Shown here piece after piece: positions 39,415-47,699 of a DNA stretch of 64,000 nt. Origin of the DNA: Micromonospora rifamycinica (lineage in GTDB: Bacteria > Actinomycetota > Actinomycetes > Mycobacteriales > Micromonosporaceae); NCBI RefSeq assembly GCF_900090265.1, contig NZ_LT607752.1, positions 4,278,001 through 4,342,000 on the forward strand, given 5' to 3'. A program made the translations under genes and the position numbers. The notes under the pieces were generated by a model. The model was not told the DNA's origin, did no database searches, and saw nothing but the letters and a program-made list of their open reading frames with translations. Numbering within the stretch: the first letter of the stretch is position 1; each line of letters opens with the position of its first letter.

Positions 39415-40422
39415 TCAGGGGCGACGGAAGCCGGCCACGGGCATGTTGTTGATGCTGGCCACCTGGACCGGCTTACCGGTCCGCGGCGCGTGCACCATCA
39501 TGTCGTTGCCCAGGTAGAGGCCGACGTGGTGCAGGTCGCTGAAGAAGAAGACCAGGTCACCAGGGCGGGCCTCGGAGCGCGAGATGGCCTTGCCCTCGTT
39601 CCACTGGGCACCGGTGAAGTGGGTCAGCGAGATGCCGGCCGCCTTGTAGGCGAACTGGGTGAGCCCGGAGCAGTCGAACGAGTTCGGCCCGGTGGCACCC
39701 CACACGTACGGGTCACCGACCTGCGCGCAGGCCGTCGCGATCGCGGTACGGGCGGCGGAGCTGACCACGCCCTTGATCGTGGGGCAGCCGTTCACCTTGA
39801 CGGTGCTCTTCGGCATCGCCGCCTGGAGCCGCTTGATCTCGGCGTTGATCTTGTTCTTCTTGGCCGCGAGGTCCTTCTCCTGCTGCACCTCGGCGGCGAT
39901 CAGGGTGTCGAGCTTCTGCTTCTCGGCGTCGTACTTGCGACGGACCACGAGCACGGCCTCGACCTCCCGGCGCTGCTCGGCGGCGAGCCGGTCCAGGATG
40001 GTCAGCTGCGTGGCGAGGGTGCCCGGCTTCGTGGTGGTGAGCAGCGCGCTCAGCTCCTGCGAGGGGCCGGACTTGTAGTAGCGGGAGGCGAGGTCACCGA
40101 CCCGGCCGAGGGCCAACTCGCTCTGCAGGGCCAGCGGCTCGATCTTCTTCTGCAGGTCGGCCGCCTTCTTGCGGTTGACCTTGAGCTGTGCCTGGACCTT
40201 GTGGTGGCTCTCGATGGTCGGTTCGATCTGTTCCCACTGCTTGTCGAGGGCTGCCTCGATCTCCTCGGGCGTCGGCGCGGCGGACGCCGGCACGGCGAGC
40301 ATCCCGGCGCCGACGGCGACCGCCGCGACCACGGTGAGCAGGCGGCGGGCGACCCGGCTGAGGACTGCCGGCCGAGTGGGCGGCTGGCCCTGGACGTGAC
40401 GTTGGGGGGGCATGGTTGCCAC
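39415..40422 (-). CDS. NlpC/P60 peptidoglycan endopeptidase (RipA-like), second copy
   Basis: 335 residues with the same plan as its neighbour: signal peptide (RRLLTVVAAVAVGAGMLAVPASA), coiled coil to about residue 205, and a C-terminal NlpC/P60 domain with FDCSGLTQFAYKA and DLHHVGLYLGNDMMVHA. GTG 40422 has AAGGAG nine bases upstream. Unlike the paralogue, its leader (40423-40590) shows no ydaO core, so the two are regulated differently. They probably arose by tandem duplication. Both would cut D-Glu-to-diamino-acid bonds in stem peptides. Confidence 0.92.
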   Translation of the reverse strand: MATMPPQRHVQGQPPTRPAVLSRVARRLLTVVAAVAVGAGMLAVPASAAPTPEEIEAALDKQWEQIEPTIESHHKVQAQLKVNRKKAADLQKKIEPLALQSELALGRVGDLASRYYKSGPSQELSALLTTTKPGTLATQLTILDRLAAEQRREVEAVLVVRRKYDAEKQKLDTLIAAEVQQEKDLAAKKNKINAEIKRLQAAMPKSTVKVNGCPTIKGVVSSAARTAIATACAQVGDPYVWGATGPNSFDCSGLTQFAYKAAGISLTHFTGAQWNEGKAISRSEARPGDLVFFFSDLHHVGLYLGNDMMVHAPRTGKPVQVASINNMPVAGFRRP

Positions 40423-40590
40423 CGGCGTCGACTCCTTTGCAACCGACCGCCGGGCGTCTCGCTAAGGGGAAGAAGGAGACAGACATCCCACAGCGGCCGG
40501 TGCAACATTAGGGGGAGTCACGGTACGGAATCAAGGCGGGTGGGCCATCCATCACATCAGCGCAATCGCTTGCACACAAAGGGTGCTCGC

Positions 40591-41595
40591 TCAATTCCCA
40601 ACGATCGCAGTCAATACATCGTCGAGGGTGACCACCCCGAGCGGACGGCGACCGTCGCTCACCAGCACCATGTGCCGCCGCTCGCGCCGCATCGCCAGCA
40701 GCAGATCGGCCAGCGTACGGTCCGGCGGCACCACCGCCAGCGGCCGGTAGACCTCGGCCGGCACCGGTGCCCGGCGGGACGCCCCGGCGTACCCGAGGAC
40801 GTCCTTGACGTGCACGAAACCCAGCACCCGACGGGTGGAACGCTGCACCACCGGAAAGCGGGAGCGGCCGGTGCTGGTCGCCAGCACCTCCAACGAGGCC
40901 GGCGAGACGTCCTCGGCCACGGTGGTCACCGTGGACCACGGTTGCAACGCGTCCGCCGCCGTCCGGTCGTGCAACGCCAACGCGCCGGTGATCCGGGCGT
41001 GCTCCTCGGCGTCGAGCAGCCCCTCGGTGCGGGCCTGGGCCACCAGACCGGCCAGCTCCTCGGCGGTGAAGACCGTCTTCACCGCGTCGGTGGCCTCCAC
41101 CGCCCACAGTCGCAGCACCTGCCGGGACGCCCACTTCATCGCCAGTAGCAGCGGCTTGGTGGCCAGGCAGAACGCCAGCATCGCCGGCCCCAGCCAGAGC
41201 GCCGACGGCTCCGGACCGGCCAGGGTGATGTTCTTCGGCACCATCTCGCCGACCACGGTGTGCAGGAACACGACCACGGCCAGGGCGATCAGGAAGGAGA
41301 CCGGGTGCACCGCGCCCGCCGGCAACGGCACCGCGTGGAACACCGGTTCCAGCAGATGGGCCAGGGCCGGCTCGGCGATCGCGCCCAACCCGAGCGAACA
41401 GACGGTGATGCCGAGCTGCGCCCCGGCGATCATCAACGGGATCTGGTTCATCGCCGACAGCGCCCACCGGGCGCGCTGGGAGGTCGCGGCCAACGGCTCC
41501 ACCACCGTACGACGCGACGCGATCAACGCGAACTCGCTGCCCACGAAGAACGCGTTGCCGAGCAGCAGCACCACCGCGACCAGCAGCTCAGTCAT
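40591..41595 (-). CDS. CNNM/CBS-domain membrane protein (hemolysin C/CorC-type), second of pair
   Basis: 334 residues. The N-terminal CNNM (DUF21) domain has four helices, with FFVGSEFALIASRR and VVGEMVPKNITLAGPEPSA signatures. A CBS pair follows (LQPWSTVTTVAED, RSRFPVVQ, VLGFVHVKDVL, HMVLVSDGRRPLGVVTLDDVL). The CorC_HlyC C-terminal domain is missing, so the protein is shorter than its partner. The family is associated with divalent-cation (Mg or Co) transport and is not proven to be hemolytic. The start overlaps the end of the upstream paralogue by eight bases, so the two may form a hetero-oligomer. Confidence 0.88.
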   Translation of the reverse strand: MTELLVAVVLLLGNAFFVGSEFALIASRRTVVEPLAATSQRARWALSAMNQIPLMIAGAQLGITVCSLGLGAIAEPALAHLLEPVFHAVPLPAGAVHPVSFLIALAVVVFLHTVVGEMVPKNITLAGPEPSALWLGPAMLAFCLATKPLLLAMKWASRQVLRLWAVEATDAVKTVFTAEELAGLVAQARTEGLLDAEEHARITGALALHDRTAADALQPWSTVTTVAEDVSPASLEVLATSTGRSRFPVVQRSTRRVLGFVHVKDVLGYAGASRRAPVPAEVYRPLAVVPPDRTLADLLLAMRRERRHMVLVSDGRRPLGVVTLDDVLTAIVGN

Positions 41596-42928
41596 CGACG
41601 TGCGACTCCTCGGGGCGGACCACCCGGACCTGTTCGATCCGGTGCCGCTCCACCTCGACGACGGTGAACGCGTAGCCGTCCGTCCGGATCGTCTCGCCGG
41701 GCAGCGGGATGTGCCCCAGTCGGGCCATCAGGAAGCCCGCCAACGTCTCGTACGGCCCCTCGGGGAGCCGGAAGCCGGTCTGCTCGTACAGTTCGTCCTC
41801 CCGCAGCACCCCGTCGACCAGCACGGTCCGCTCCCCGCCCGGCACGGTCAGCCCGGTGGCGTGGGCGTCGTCCACGGTGGCCGGATCGAACTCGTCGGCG
41901 ATCTCCCCGACCAGCTCCTCGACGAGGTCCTCGACGGTCACCACCCCGTCCGTGCCGCCGTACTCGTCGACCACGATGGCCAGGTCGGCCCCGGCGGCCT
42001 TCAGCGCCGCCAGCACGCCGTCGAGGTCCAGGCTCTCCGGGACGTACACCGGCTCGCGGGCCACCGAGGCGACGGTGGTGGAGGCCCGCGCGGTCAGCGG
42101 CACACCGAGCGCGTCGGGCACGGCCGCGACACCGGTCACCAGGTCGAGGGTCTCCTCGTAGACCGGGAACCGGGTCCGGCCCGTCCGCCGGGACAGGTCC
42201 AGCAGCTCGGCGACGGTGGCGGTGGCCCGCAGCGCGATCACGTCCACCCTGGGTGTCATCGCCTCGGCGGCCCGCTTGTCGCCGAAGCGGATGGTGCGGC
42301 GCAGCAGCATGGCGGTGTCCGGCGGCAGCGCACCGGCACGGGCCGAGATGGCGGCGAGCAGGCCCAGCTCCTCCGGCGACCGGGCGCTGGCCAGCTCCTC
42401 CTGCGGCTCCACCCCGAGCTGGCGGACCAGCCGGTTCGCCGAGCCGTTCAGCCCCCTGATCAGCCAGCCGAAGGCCCGGGAGAAGGCCCGCATCGGCCCG
42501 GCGGTGGCCAGCGCCGCCGGCATCGGTCGGGCCAGCGCCAGGTTCTTCGGCACCAGTTCACCGAAGAGCATCGACAGCAGGGTTGCCAGCGCCAGGGCGA
42601 GCAGCGGGCCGAACCGGTCGGCGCCGCCCAGCGGGGCCAGCAGCGGGTCGAACAGCCGGGACAGGGCGGGCTCGGCGAGATAGCCGGTGAGCAGCGCGGT
42701 GAGGGTGATGCCGAGCTGCGCGCCGGAGAGCTGGAAGGAGAGTTCGCGCAGCGCCCGGCGGACCGTGGCGGCCGTGGCGTCACCGGCCTCGGCCCGCCGG
42801 TCGATCTCCGCCCGGTCCACGGTGACCAGGGCGAACTCGGCCGCGACGAAGAACGCGTTGCCGGCGGTCAGCAGCACGAAGCCGACCAGGGGCAACAGCG
42901 TGCCGAGCACCAGACCGTCGATGGGCAT
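41588..42928 (-). CDS. CNNM/CBS/CorC-domain membrane protein, first of pair
   Basis: 446 residues from ATG 42928. The CNNM domain (residues 1-190) has AGNAFFVAAEFALVTVDRAE and LFGELVPKNLALARPMP. Two CBS motifs follow (AMTPRVDVIALRA, RTRFPVYEE, DLAIVVDEYGGTDGVVTVEDLVEELVG). The C-terminal CorC_HlyC domain is present (LVDGVLREDELYEQTGF, TLAGFLMARLGHIP). The ribosome site is weak. It is the first gene of a two-gene operon with the shorter paralogue and is divergent from the GPP34 gene. Confidence 0.9.
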   Translation of the reverse strand: MPIDGLVLGTLLPLVGFVLLTAGNAFFVAAEFALVTVDRAEIDRRAEAGDATAATVRRALRELSFQLSGAQLGITLTALLTGYLAEPALSRLFDPLLAPLGGADRFGPLLALALATLLSMLFGELVPKNLALARPMPAALATAGPMRAFSRAFGWLIRGLNGSANRLVRQLGVEPQEELASARSPEELGLLAAISARAGALPPDTAMLLRRTIRFGDKRAAEAMTPRVDVIALRATATVAELLDLSRRTGRTRFPVYEETLDLVTGVAAVPDALGVPLTARASTTVASVAREPVYVPESLDLDGVLAALKAAGADLAIVVDEYGGTDGVVTVEDLVEELVGEIADEFDPATVDDAHATGLTVPGGERTVLVDGVLREDELYEQTGFRLPEGPYETLAGFLMARLGHIPLPGETIRTDGYAFTVVEVERHRIEQVRVVRPEESHVDD

Positions 42929-43027
42929 GATTGTTCCACGACCGCGCCCCGCGGTCACCGGGGCGTGGCTCACCGTCACCGCAGCCGTCGGCGGCTCCGC
43001 CCACCTGCGGGGTTGGCGTCCCGGGAT

Positions 43028-43033
43028 TAGCGT
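43028..43033 (+). promoter_or_regulatory. -10 element of the GPP34 gene, leaderless
   Basis: TAGCGT lies seven bases before ATG 43041, with no ribosome site between. Confidence 0.4.
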
Positions 43034-43040
43034 GGACGAC

Positions 43041-43721
43041 ATGGCACCGCTCACCCTCGCCGACGAACTGGTCCTGCTCGCCTACGACGACGAGGGGGTG
43101 AACCGGCTCGGCCGGCCGCACCTCGACCACGGGCTGTCCGGGGCGGTGCTGCTGGAGCTGGCCCTCGCCGGTCGGGTCGAGGTGGTCGACGACCGGCTGG
43201 TGGTGACCGACCCCACGCCGACCGGCCACCCGGTGCTCGACGCCGCCCTCGCCGAGGTGGCCGCCGACGGCAGGCGTCGCCGGCCGAAGGACTGGATCAG
43301 CCGGCTGGCCAAGGGACTGCCCGACCGGGTGCTGGCGGGCCTGGTCGACACGGGGGTGCTGCGCCGGGAGTCCGACCGGGTGCTGCTGGTCTTCCCGCGT
43401 ACCCGCTATCCGTCGCCGACCGGCGCGGAGCCGGTGGCGGAGACGGCGGCCCGGCAGCGGATGGTCGACGCGCTGCTCGCCGACGGCCCGGTGGAGGCCC
43501 GGACGGCCGCGTTGGTCGGTCTGACCCGCGCGGTCGGGCTGGACCGTAAGCTCTTCCGGGAGCTGCCGAAGGAGCGGCTCAAGGCCCGCACCACGGAGAT
43601 CGCCGCCGGGGACTGGGCGTCCGCGGCGACGAAGAAGGCGATCGAGGAGACCCAGGCCGCGATCATGACGGCCACCACCGTGGCGACCTCCGCGGCGATC
43701 ATCGGCGCCACGTCCTCCTGA
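43041..43721 (+). CDS. GPP34 (GOLPH3-like) family phosphoprotein
   Basis: 226 residues of the GPP34 family. It has the N-terminal LTLADELVLLAYDDEG and the GAVLLELALAGRVEVVDDRLVV block, then helical repeats (RMVDALLADGPVEARTAALVGL, RTTEIAAGDWASAATKKAIEETQAAI). The eukaryotic homologue GOLPH3 binds phosphatidylinositol-4-phosphate. Actinobacterial copies are numerous and uncharacterised. The C-terminal 20 residues are Ala/Thr-rich. The promoter suggests a leaderless mRNA. Confidence 0.88.
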   Translation: MAPLTLADELVLLAYDDEGVNRLGRPHLDHGLSGAVLLELALAGRVEVVDDRLVVTDPTPTGHPVLDAALAEVAADGRRRRPKDWISRLAKGLPDRVLAGLVDTGVLRRESDRVLLVFPRTRYPSPTGAEPVAETAARQRMVDALLADGPVEARTAALVGLTRAVGLDRKLFRELPKERLKARTTEIAAGDWASAATKKAIEETQAAIMTATTVATSAAIIGATSS

Positions 43722-43733
43722 CGAGAACGGCCT

Positions 43734-43827
43734 CCTGACGACCACGGCTTTCTCACGACCACGGCCTTTGACGACCACGGCCTTCTCACGACCACGGCCT
43801 TCTCACGACCACGGCCTTCTCACGACC
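43734..43827. repeat. Tandem 17-bp repeats after the GPP34 gene
   Basis: About six copies of CTCACGACCACGGCCTT, three of them perfect. Two early copies are shortened. The tract runs directly into a hairpin terminator. Confidence 0.85.
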
Positions 43828-43860
43828 ACGGCGGCGGCACCGGTCCGGTGCCGCCGCCGT
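43828..43860. terminator. Bidirectional terminator
   Basis: A perfect 14-bp stem, ACGGCGGCGGCACC with its complement, and loop GGTCC. It lies between the convergent GPP34 and EtfD-like genes. Confidence 0.85.
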
Positions 43861-43890
43861 CGTGCGTCCGCCGGGTCCGGCGGTACGACC

Positions 43891-46110
43891 TCAGCCGGCG
43901 GTCGGCGCGGTCTCCTTCTCGCCGGGCGCGGCGTCCGGCCGGACCGAGCGGAGCAGCACGCTGGCCACGTCGACCACCTCGACCTGCTCGCCGGCCCCCT
44001 TGCCGTTCACCCCGTCGTTGAGCATCGTCGAGCAGAACGGGCAGCCGACGGCGACCGTCCGCGCCCCGGTGGACATGGCCTCCTCGACCCGGTCCACGTT
44101 GATCCGCTTGCCGATCTTCTCCTCCATCCACATCCGGGCGCCGCCGGCACCGCAGCAGAAGGAGCGCTCGCTGTTGCGCGGCATCTCGACGATCCCGCTG
44201 CCGGTGCCGCCGCTGCCGCCGGCGACGGCGCTGCCGAGCACCTCCCGCGGCGGGGCGAAGACCCGGTTGTGCCGGCCCAGGTAGCAGGGGTCGTGGTAGG
44301 TGACCCCGCCGTCGACCGGCTGCACCGGGGTGAGCCGGCCGGTGCTGACCAGGTGGGCCAGGAGCTGGGTGTGGTGGACGACCTCGAAGTCGCCGCCGAG
44401 CTGGCCGTACTCGTTGCCCAGGGTGTTGAAGCAGTGCGGGCAGGTCGCCACGATCTTCCGGCTGGCCTTCTCCCGGCCCTCGAACGCCTCGTTGAGGGTC
44501 TCGACGTTCTGCTGGGCGAGCATCTGGAAGACGAACTCGTTGCCCATCCGGCGGGCCGGGTCGCCGGAGCAGGTCTCGCCCTCGCCGAGGATGGCGAAGG
44601 AGACGCCCGCCTCGTGCAGCAGGGTGGCGACCGCCCGGGTGGTCTTCTTGGCCCGGTCCTCGAACGCGCCCGCGCAGCCCACCCAGAACAGGTACTCGAA
44701 GTCGTCGACCGCGCCCACCCGGGGCACCTCGAAGTCCAGCCCCTTGGTCCAGTCCTCGCGGGTGTTCTGCGGAGCGCCCCACGGGTTGCCCTTGTTCTCC
44801 AGGTTGCGCAGCATCACCCCGGCCTCGGACGGGAAGCTCGACTCGATCAGCACCTGGTAGCGGCGCATGTCGACGATGTGGTCGACGTGCTCGATGTCCA
44901 CCGGGCACTGCTCGACGCAGGCTCCGCAGGTGGTGCAGGACCAGAGCACGTCCGGGTCGATGACGCCGCCGGCCTCGGCGTCGCCGATCAGCGGCTTCTC
45001 GGCCTCGGCGAGGGTGAGCACGTCGAGGTGGGCGAGCTGCGCCTGGGTCGCCTTCTCCTCGCCGGTGAGGTCCTTGCCGCCCCCGGCCAGCAGGTACGGC
45101 GCCTTGGCGTACGCGTGGTCGCGGAGGCTGAGCACGAGCAGCTTCGGCGACAACGGCTTGCCGGTGTTCCAGGCCGGGCACTGCGACTGGCAGCGACCGC
45201 ACTCGGTGCAGGTGCTGAAGTCGAGCAGGCCCTTCCAGGAGAACTGCTCGACCTGCGCGACACCGAACTGGTCTTTCTCCGGGTCGGCCTCCTCGAAGTC
45301 GAGCGGCTTGCCCTGGCTCGTCATCGGCCGCAGCGCGCCGAGCCCGGAGCCGGCCGGCCGGGTCGGCTCACGCTTGAAGAAGATGTTGAAGAACGCGAGG
45401 AAGCGGTGCCAGGCGACGCCCATGGTCACGTTCAGCGCGATGACGATCAGCCAGGTCATCGAGATGGCGATCTTGACCAGGGCGGCGATGCTCACGCCCG
45501 CCGGCCAGGCGGGCAGCAGCGCACCGACGGCGTGGCTGACCGGGGTGGCCCAGAGCGGATACTCGAAGTGGTCGGTGGCGACCTTGAAGCCCCGGATCAC
45601 GAAACCCATGACCAGCACCGCGAGGACGACCGCCTCGACGAAGTAGCCCTGCCACATGGTGGAGCCGGTGAACCGGGAGCGCCCGCCCGGACGGCTCGGC
45701 CGGTTACGGACCCGGATCGCGATCAGCACCAGAATGCCGACCACGCCGAGCACCGCGATCACCTCGGTGACCAGGCCGTACACGGCGAGACCGCCGATCA
45801 GCGGCAGCCCACCGGTCGGCGAGACGACCTCGAAGTACGCCTCCAGCACAAGCAGCGACAGCACGATGAAGCCGACCATCACGAACCAGTGCGCGGCACC
45901 CACCACGCCCCACCGGAGCATCCGGGTGTGGCCGGCCGTCTCCACCAGCATGGTCCTGGCCCGGGCGCCCTTGTCGGCGAACCGCTCCGGCGCGGGCTGG
46001 CCCAGCCGGATGACGGCCACCATCTTCCGCACCGCGCGCACCGCGAGCCACACCGCCACGGCGGTGATGGCGGCGGCAAGGATCGTGGTGACGATCTGGA
46101 CGCTGCCCAT
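43891..46110 (-). CDS. Membrane Fe-S oxidoreductase, EtfD-like (ETF dehydrogenase)
   Basis: 739 residues. The N-terminal third has five or six membrane helices, like the cytochrome b-type gamma subunit of nitrate reductase. A ferredoxin domain carries two 4Fe-4S motifs, CTECGRCQSQCP and CTTCGACVEQCP. The C-terminus has two CCG-like domains (GCAGAF, CPHCFNTLGNEY, CYLGRHN, CCGAGGARMWMEE, CPFCSTML). The architecture matches mycobacterial Rv0338c (EtfD), which takes electrons from ETF reduced by acyl-CoA dehydrogenases into the menaquinone pool. GGGAGG precedes ATG 46110. A GTTAC-N6-GTAAC dyad identical in its arms to that of the acyl-CoA dehydrogenase gene lies 150 bases upstream. Confidence 0.88.
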   Translation of the reverse strand: MGSVQIVTTILAAAITAVAVWLAVRAVRKMVAVIRLGQPAPERFADKGARARTMLVETAGHTRMLRWGVVGAAHWFVMVGFIVLSLLVLEAYFEVVSPTGGLPLIGGLAVYGLVTEVIAVLGVVGILVLIAIRVRNRPSRPGGRSRFTGSTMWQGYFVEAVVLAVLVMGFVIRGFKVATDHFEYPLWATPVSHAVGALLPAWPAGVSIAALVKIAISMTWLIVIALNVTMGVAWHRFLAFFNIFFKREPTRPAGSGLGALRPMTSQGKPLDFEEADPEKDQFGVAQVEQFSWKGLLDFSTCTECGRCQSQCPAWNTGKPLSPKLLVLSLRDHAYAKAPYLLAGGGKDLTGEEKATQAQLAHLDVLTLAEAEKPLIGDAEAGGVIDPDVLWSCTTCGACVEQCPVDIEHVDHIVDMRRYQVLIESSFPSEAGVMLRNLENKGNPWGAPQNTREDWTKGLDFEVPRVGAVDDFEYLFWVGCAGAFEDRAKKTTRAVATLLHEAGVSFAILGEGETCSGDPARRMGNEFVFQMLAQQNVETLNEAFEGREKASRKIVATCPHCFNTLGNEYGQLGGDFEVVHHTQLLAHLVSTGRLTPVQPVDGGVTYHDPCYLGRHNRVFAPPREVLGSAVAGGSGGTGSGIVEMPRNSERSFCCGAGGARMWMEEKIGKRINVDRVEEAMSTGARTVAVGCPFCSTMLNDGVNGKGAGEQVEVVDVASVLLRSVRPDAAPGEKETAPTAG

Positions 46111-46260
46111 CGAGTCGGCCTCCCGGTCTGCTGGCTGTCGAGCGGGTCGGCGATCAGGGGCCGGCGCAGGGCGGGACCGGCGGGACGCCGCTGCCGCACC
46201 TGTGACCGGGCCGGTCGATGACCTCGCTCCGCTCGGTCATGCCGCGCAGCCTACCCGAAA

Positions 46261-46276
46261 GTTACCCAACAGTAAC
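46261..46276. promoter_or_regulatory. GTTAC-N6-GTAAC operator upstream of the EtfD-like gene
   Basis: GTTACCCAACAGTAAC, with perfect five-base arms and the same spacing as the dyad at 31348-31363. It lies about 150 bases before the start of the EtfD-like gene and downstream of crgA. A shared TetR-type regulator is inferred. Confidence 0.55.
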
Positions 46277-46401
46277 GTGAGTCTTCTCGCACCAGGCCAC
46301 GCCGCCCTGCGGACACCATAGGTCCCCCGACGTCGCAGCGTCGGGCTGGGGGCGTCCAGGGTGACCTGGCACGTGTCGCGGAGCGCGCCGGAGCGCGGCG
46401 C

Positions 46402-46665
46402 TCAACGCCAGCGGGAGAGCAGAACCAGCGAGCCGACCATCGCGCCGAACCCGACCGCGAGGTTCCAGTAGCCCCACGAGGCGACCGGGTACTCCTGGGC
46501 GGAGAGGTAGTAGACCACCAGCCAGCCGATACCACCGACGATCAGCGCGACGGCGATCGCCGGCAGCCACACCGGGCTAGGCTTGCGCGTCGCCGCTGTC
46601 GTCGTCGGACGAACGTCCGTCGGCGGGGTGTACACCTTCTTCTTACGGACCTGAGACTTGGGCAC
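46402..46665 (-). CDS. crgA: Cell division protein CrgA
   Basis: 87 residues, full length for CrgA. A basic cytoplasmic N-terminus (KSQVRKKKVY) and two membrane helices (VWLPAIAVALIVGGIGWLVVYYL and LAVGFGAMVGSLVLL) are separated by the conserved YPVASWGYWNLAVGFG loop. CrgA is an actinobacterial divisome protein that interacts with FtsZ, FtsI and FtsQ in mycobacteria and controls septation timing in Streptomyces. GTG 46665 has GGAG eight bases upstream. It is divergent from the DUF881-sortase-pabA row, the classical arrangement next to pknB. Confidence 0.95.
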   Translation of the reverse strand: MPKSQVRKKKVYTPPTDVRPTTTAATRKPSPVWLPAIAVALIVGGIGWLVVYYLSAQEYPVASWGYWNLAVGFGAMVGSLVLLSRWR

Positions 46666-46892
46666 GACGCTCTCCAGAGGGGTGACGACCTCGTCCGGCC
46701 TGACAACCGGGCGCGGGGGCGACGGTCCATGGCCAATAATGTTCGACAGCTAGCGTAGTCCGGAAGGCCGCTCCAGGCCATGAATGGGGTCGATCCGGTG
46801 CACGCGGTGACCGGATCGGGCGGGTCGACGCGACGCCGACGACCGCGCCCGCCTGTGACGGGCGTCACCATACGACGGGAGAGGAACGCTCG

Positions 46893-47699
46893 GTGGAGTA
46901 CACATCCGGGGCGGCGTCCTGGCAGAAGGCCATGCGCCGGGCGGTCGTCGCCTTCCTGCCACGTCGGCCGAGGCAGCGCCGACCGGGCTGGTCGATCGGC
47001 GTGCCGCTGATCGCCGCCGCGGCCGGCCTGCTCTTCACCACCACGGCGACCACGGCGGGCGGTACCGCCCTGCGGGAGGACCGTCGACCCCAGCTCACCC
47101 AGCTCATCGAGGACCGCCGGGAGCAGGTGGCCGCCAGCGAGCTGCGGGCCGCCCGGCTCCGCGCCGACGTGGAGAGCGACACCGCGGCGCTGGCCGACAC
47201 CGACGTGCCGATCAAGGAGCAGCGCGACCGCGCCCGGGGGCTCCAGCAGGCGGCCGGCTTCACCGCTCTCACCGGCTCCGGGCTGACCGTCGAGCTGAAC
47301 GACGCGCCGCGGCGTGGCGACGGCACCATGCCCAAGGGCGCCACCAACGACGACCTGGTCGTCCACCAGGGTGACGTGCAGGCGGTGGTCAACGCGCTCT
47401 GGGCCGGCGGCGCGGAGGCCATGTCCATCATGAACGTCCGCGTGCTGTCCACCAGCGCGGTACGCTGCGTCGGTAACACCCTGCTGCTGCACGGCCGGGT
47501 GTACTCGCCACCATTCAAGATCGTAGCAATCGGCGATCCCGCTGCCCTCCAGCAGGCCCTCGCCGGCTCTCAGGGAGTCGGGTTGTTCAAGCAGGCGGTC
47601 GACCACTACCAGCTCGGCTACTCCGAGCACGTCGGCACGGTGTCCGTGCCGGCGTTCGAGGACTCGACCGCGCTGCGATCGGCGACGGTGCCTCGATGA
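46893..47699 (+). CDS. DUF881 family membrane-anchored protein
   Basis: 268 residues from GTG 46893. A basic N-terminus and one membrane helix (IGVPLIAAAAGLLFTTTATT) are followed by a coiled coil (REQVAASELRAARLRADVES) and the DUF881 core with LTGSGLTVELNDAP, VVHQGDVQAVVNALWAGGAEAMSI and NTLLLHGRVYSPPFKIVAIGDP. DUF881 genes sit beside crgA in most actinomycetes, and a link to division is inferred from context. Its stop overlaps the sortase start by four bases. Confidence 0.9.
   Translation: MEYTSGAASWQKAMRRAVVAFLPRRPRQRRPGWSIGVPLIAAAAGLLFTTTATTAGGTALREDRRPQLTQLIEDRREQVAASELRAARLRADVESDTAALADTDVPIKEQRDRARGLQQAAGFTALTGSGLTVELNDAPRRGDGTMPKGATNDDLVVHQGDVQAVVNALWAGGAEAMSIMNVRVLSTSAVRCVGNTLLLHGRVYSPPFKIVAIGDPAALQQALAGSQGVGLFKQAVDHYQLGYSEHVGTVSVPAFEDSTALRSATVPR

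Noticed and set aside
40423..40590. A second c-di-AMP riboswitch upstream of the 39415-40422 NlpC/P60 gene
   Set aside because: None of the ydaO core blocks is present in this 168-base leader.
43734..43827. Possible CRISPR-like 17-bp repeats
   Set aside because: The repeats are directly adjacent with no spacers and lead into a terminator.
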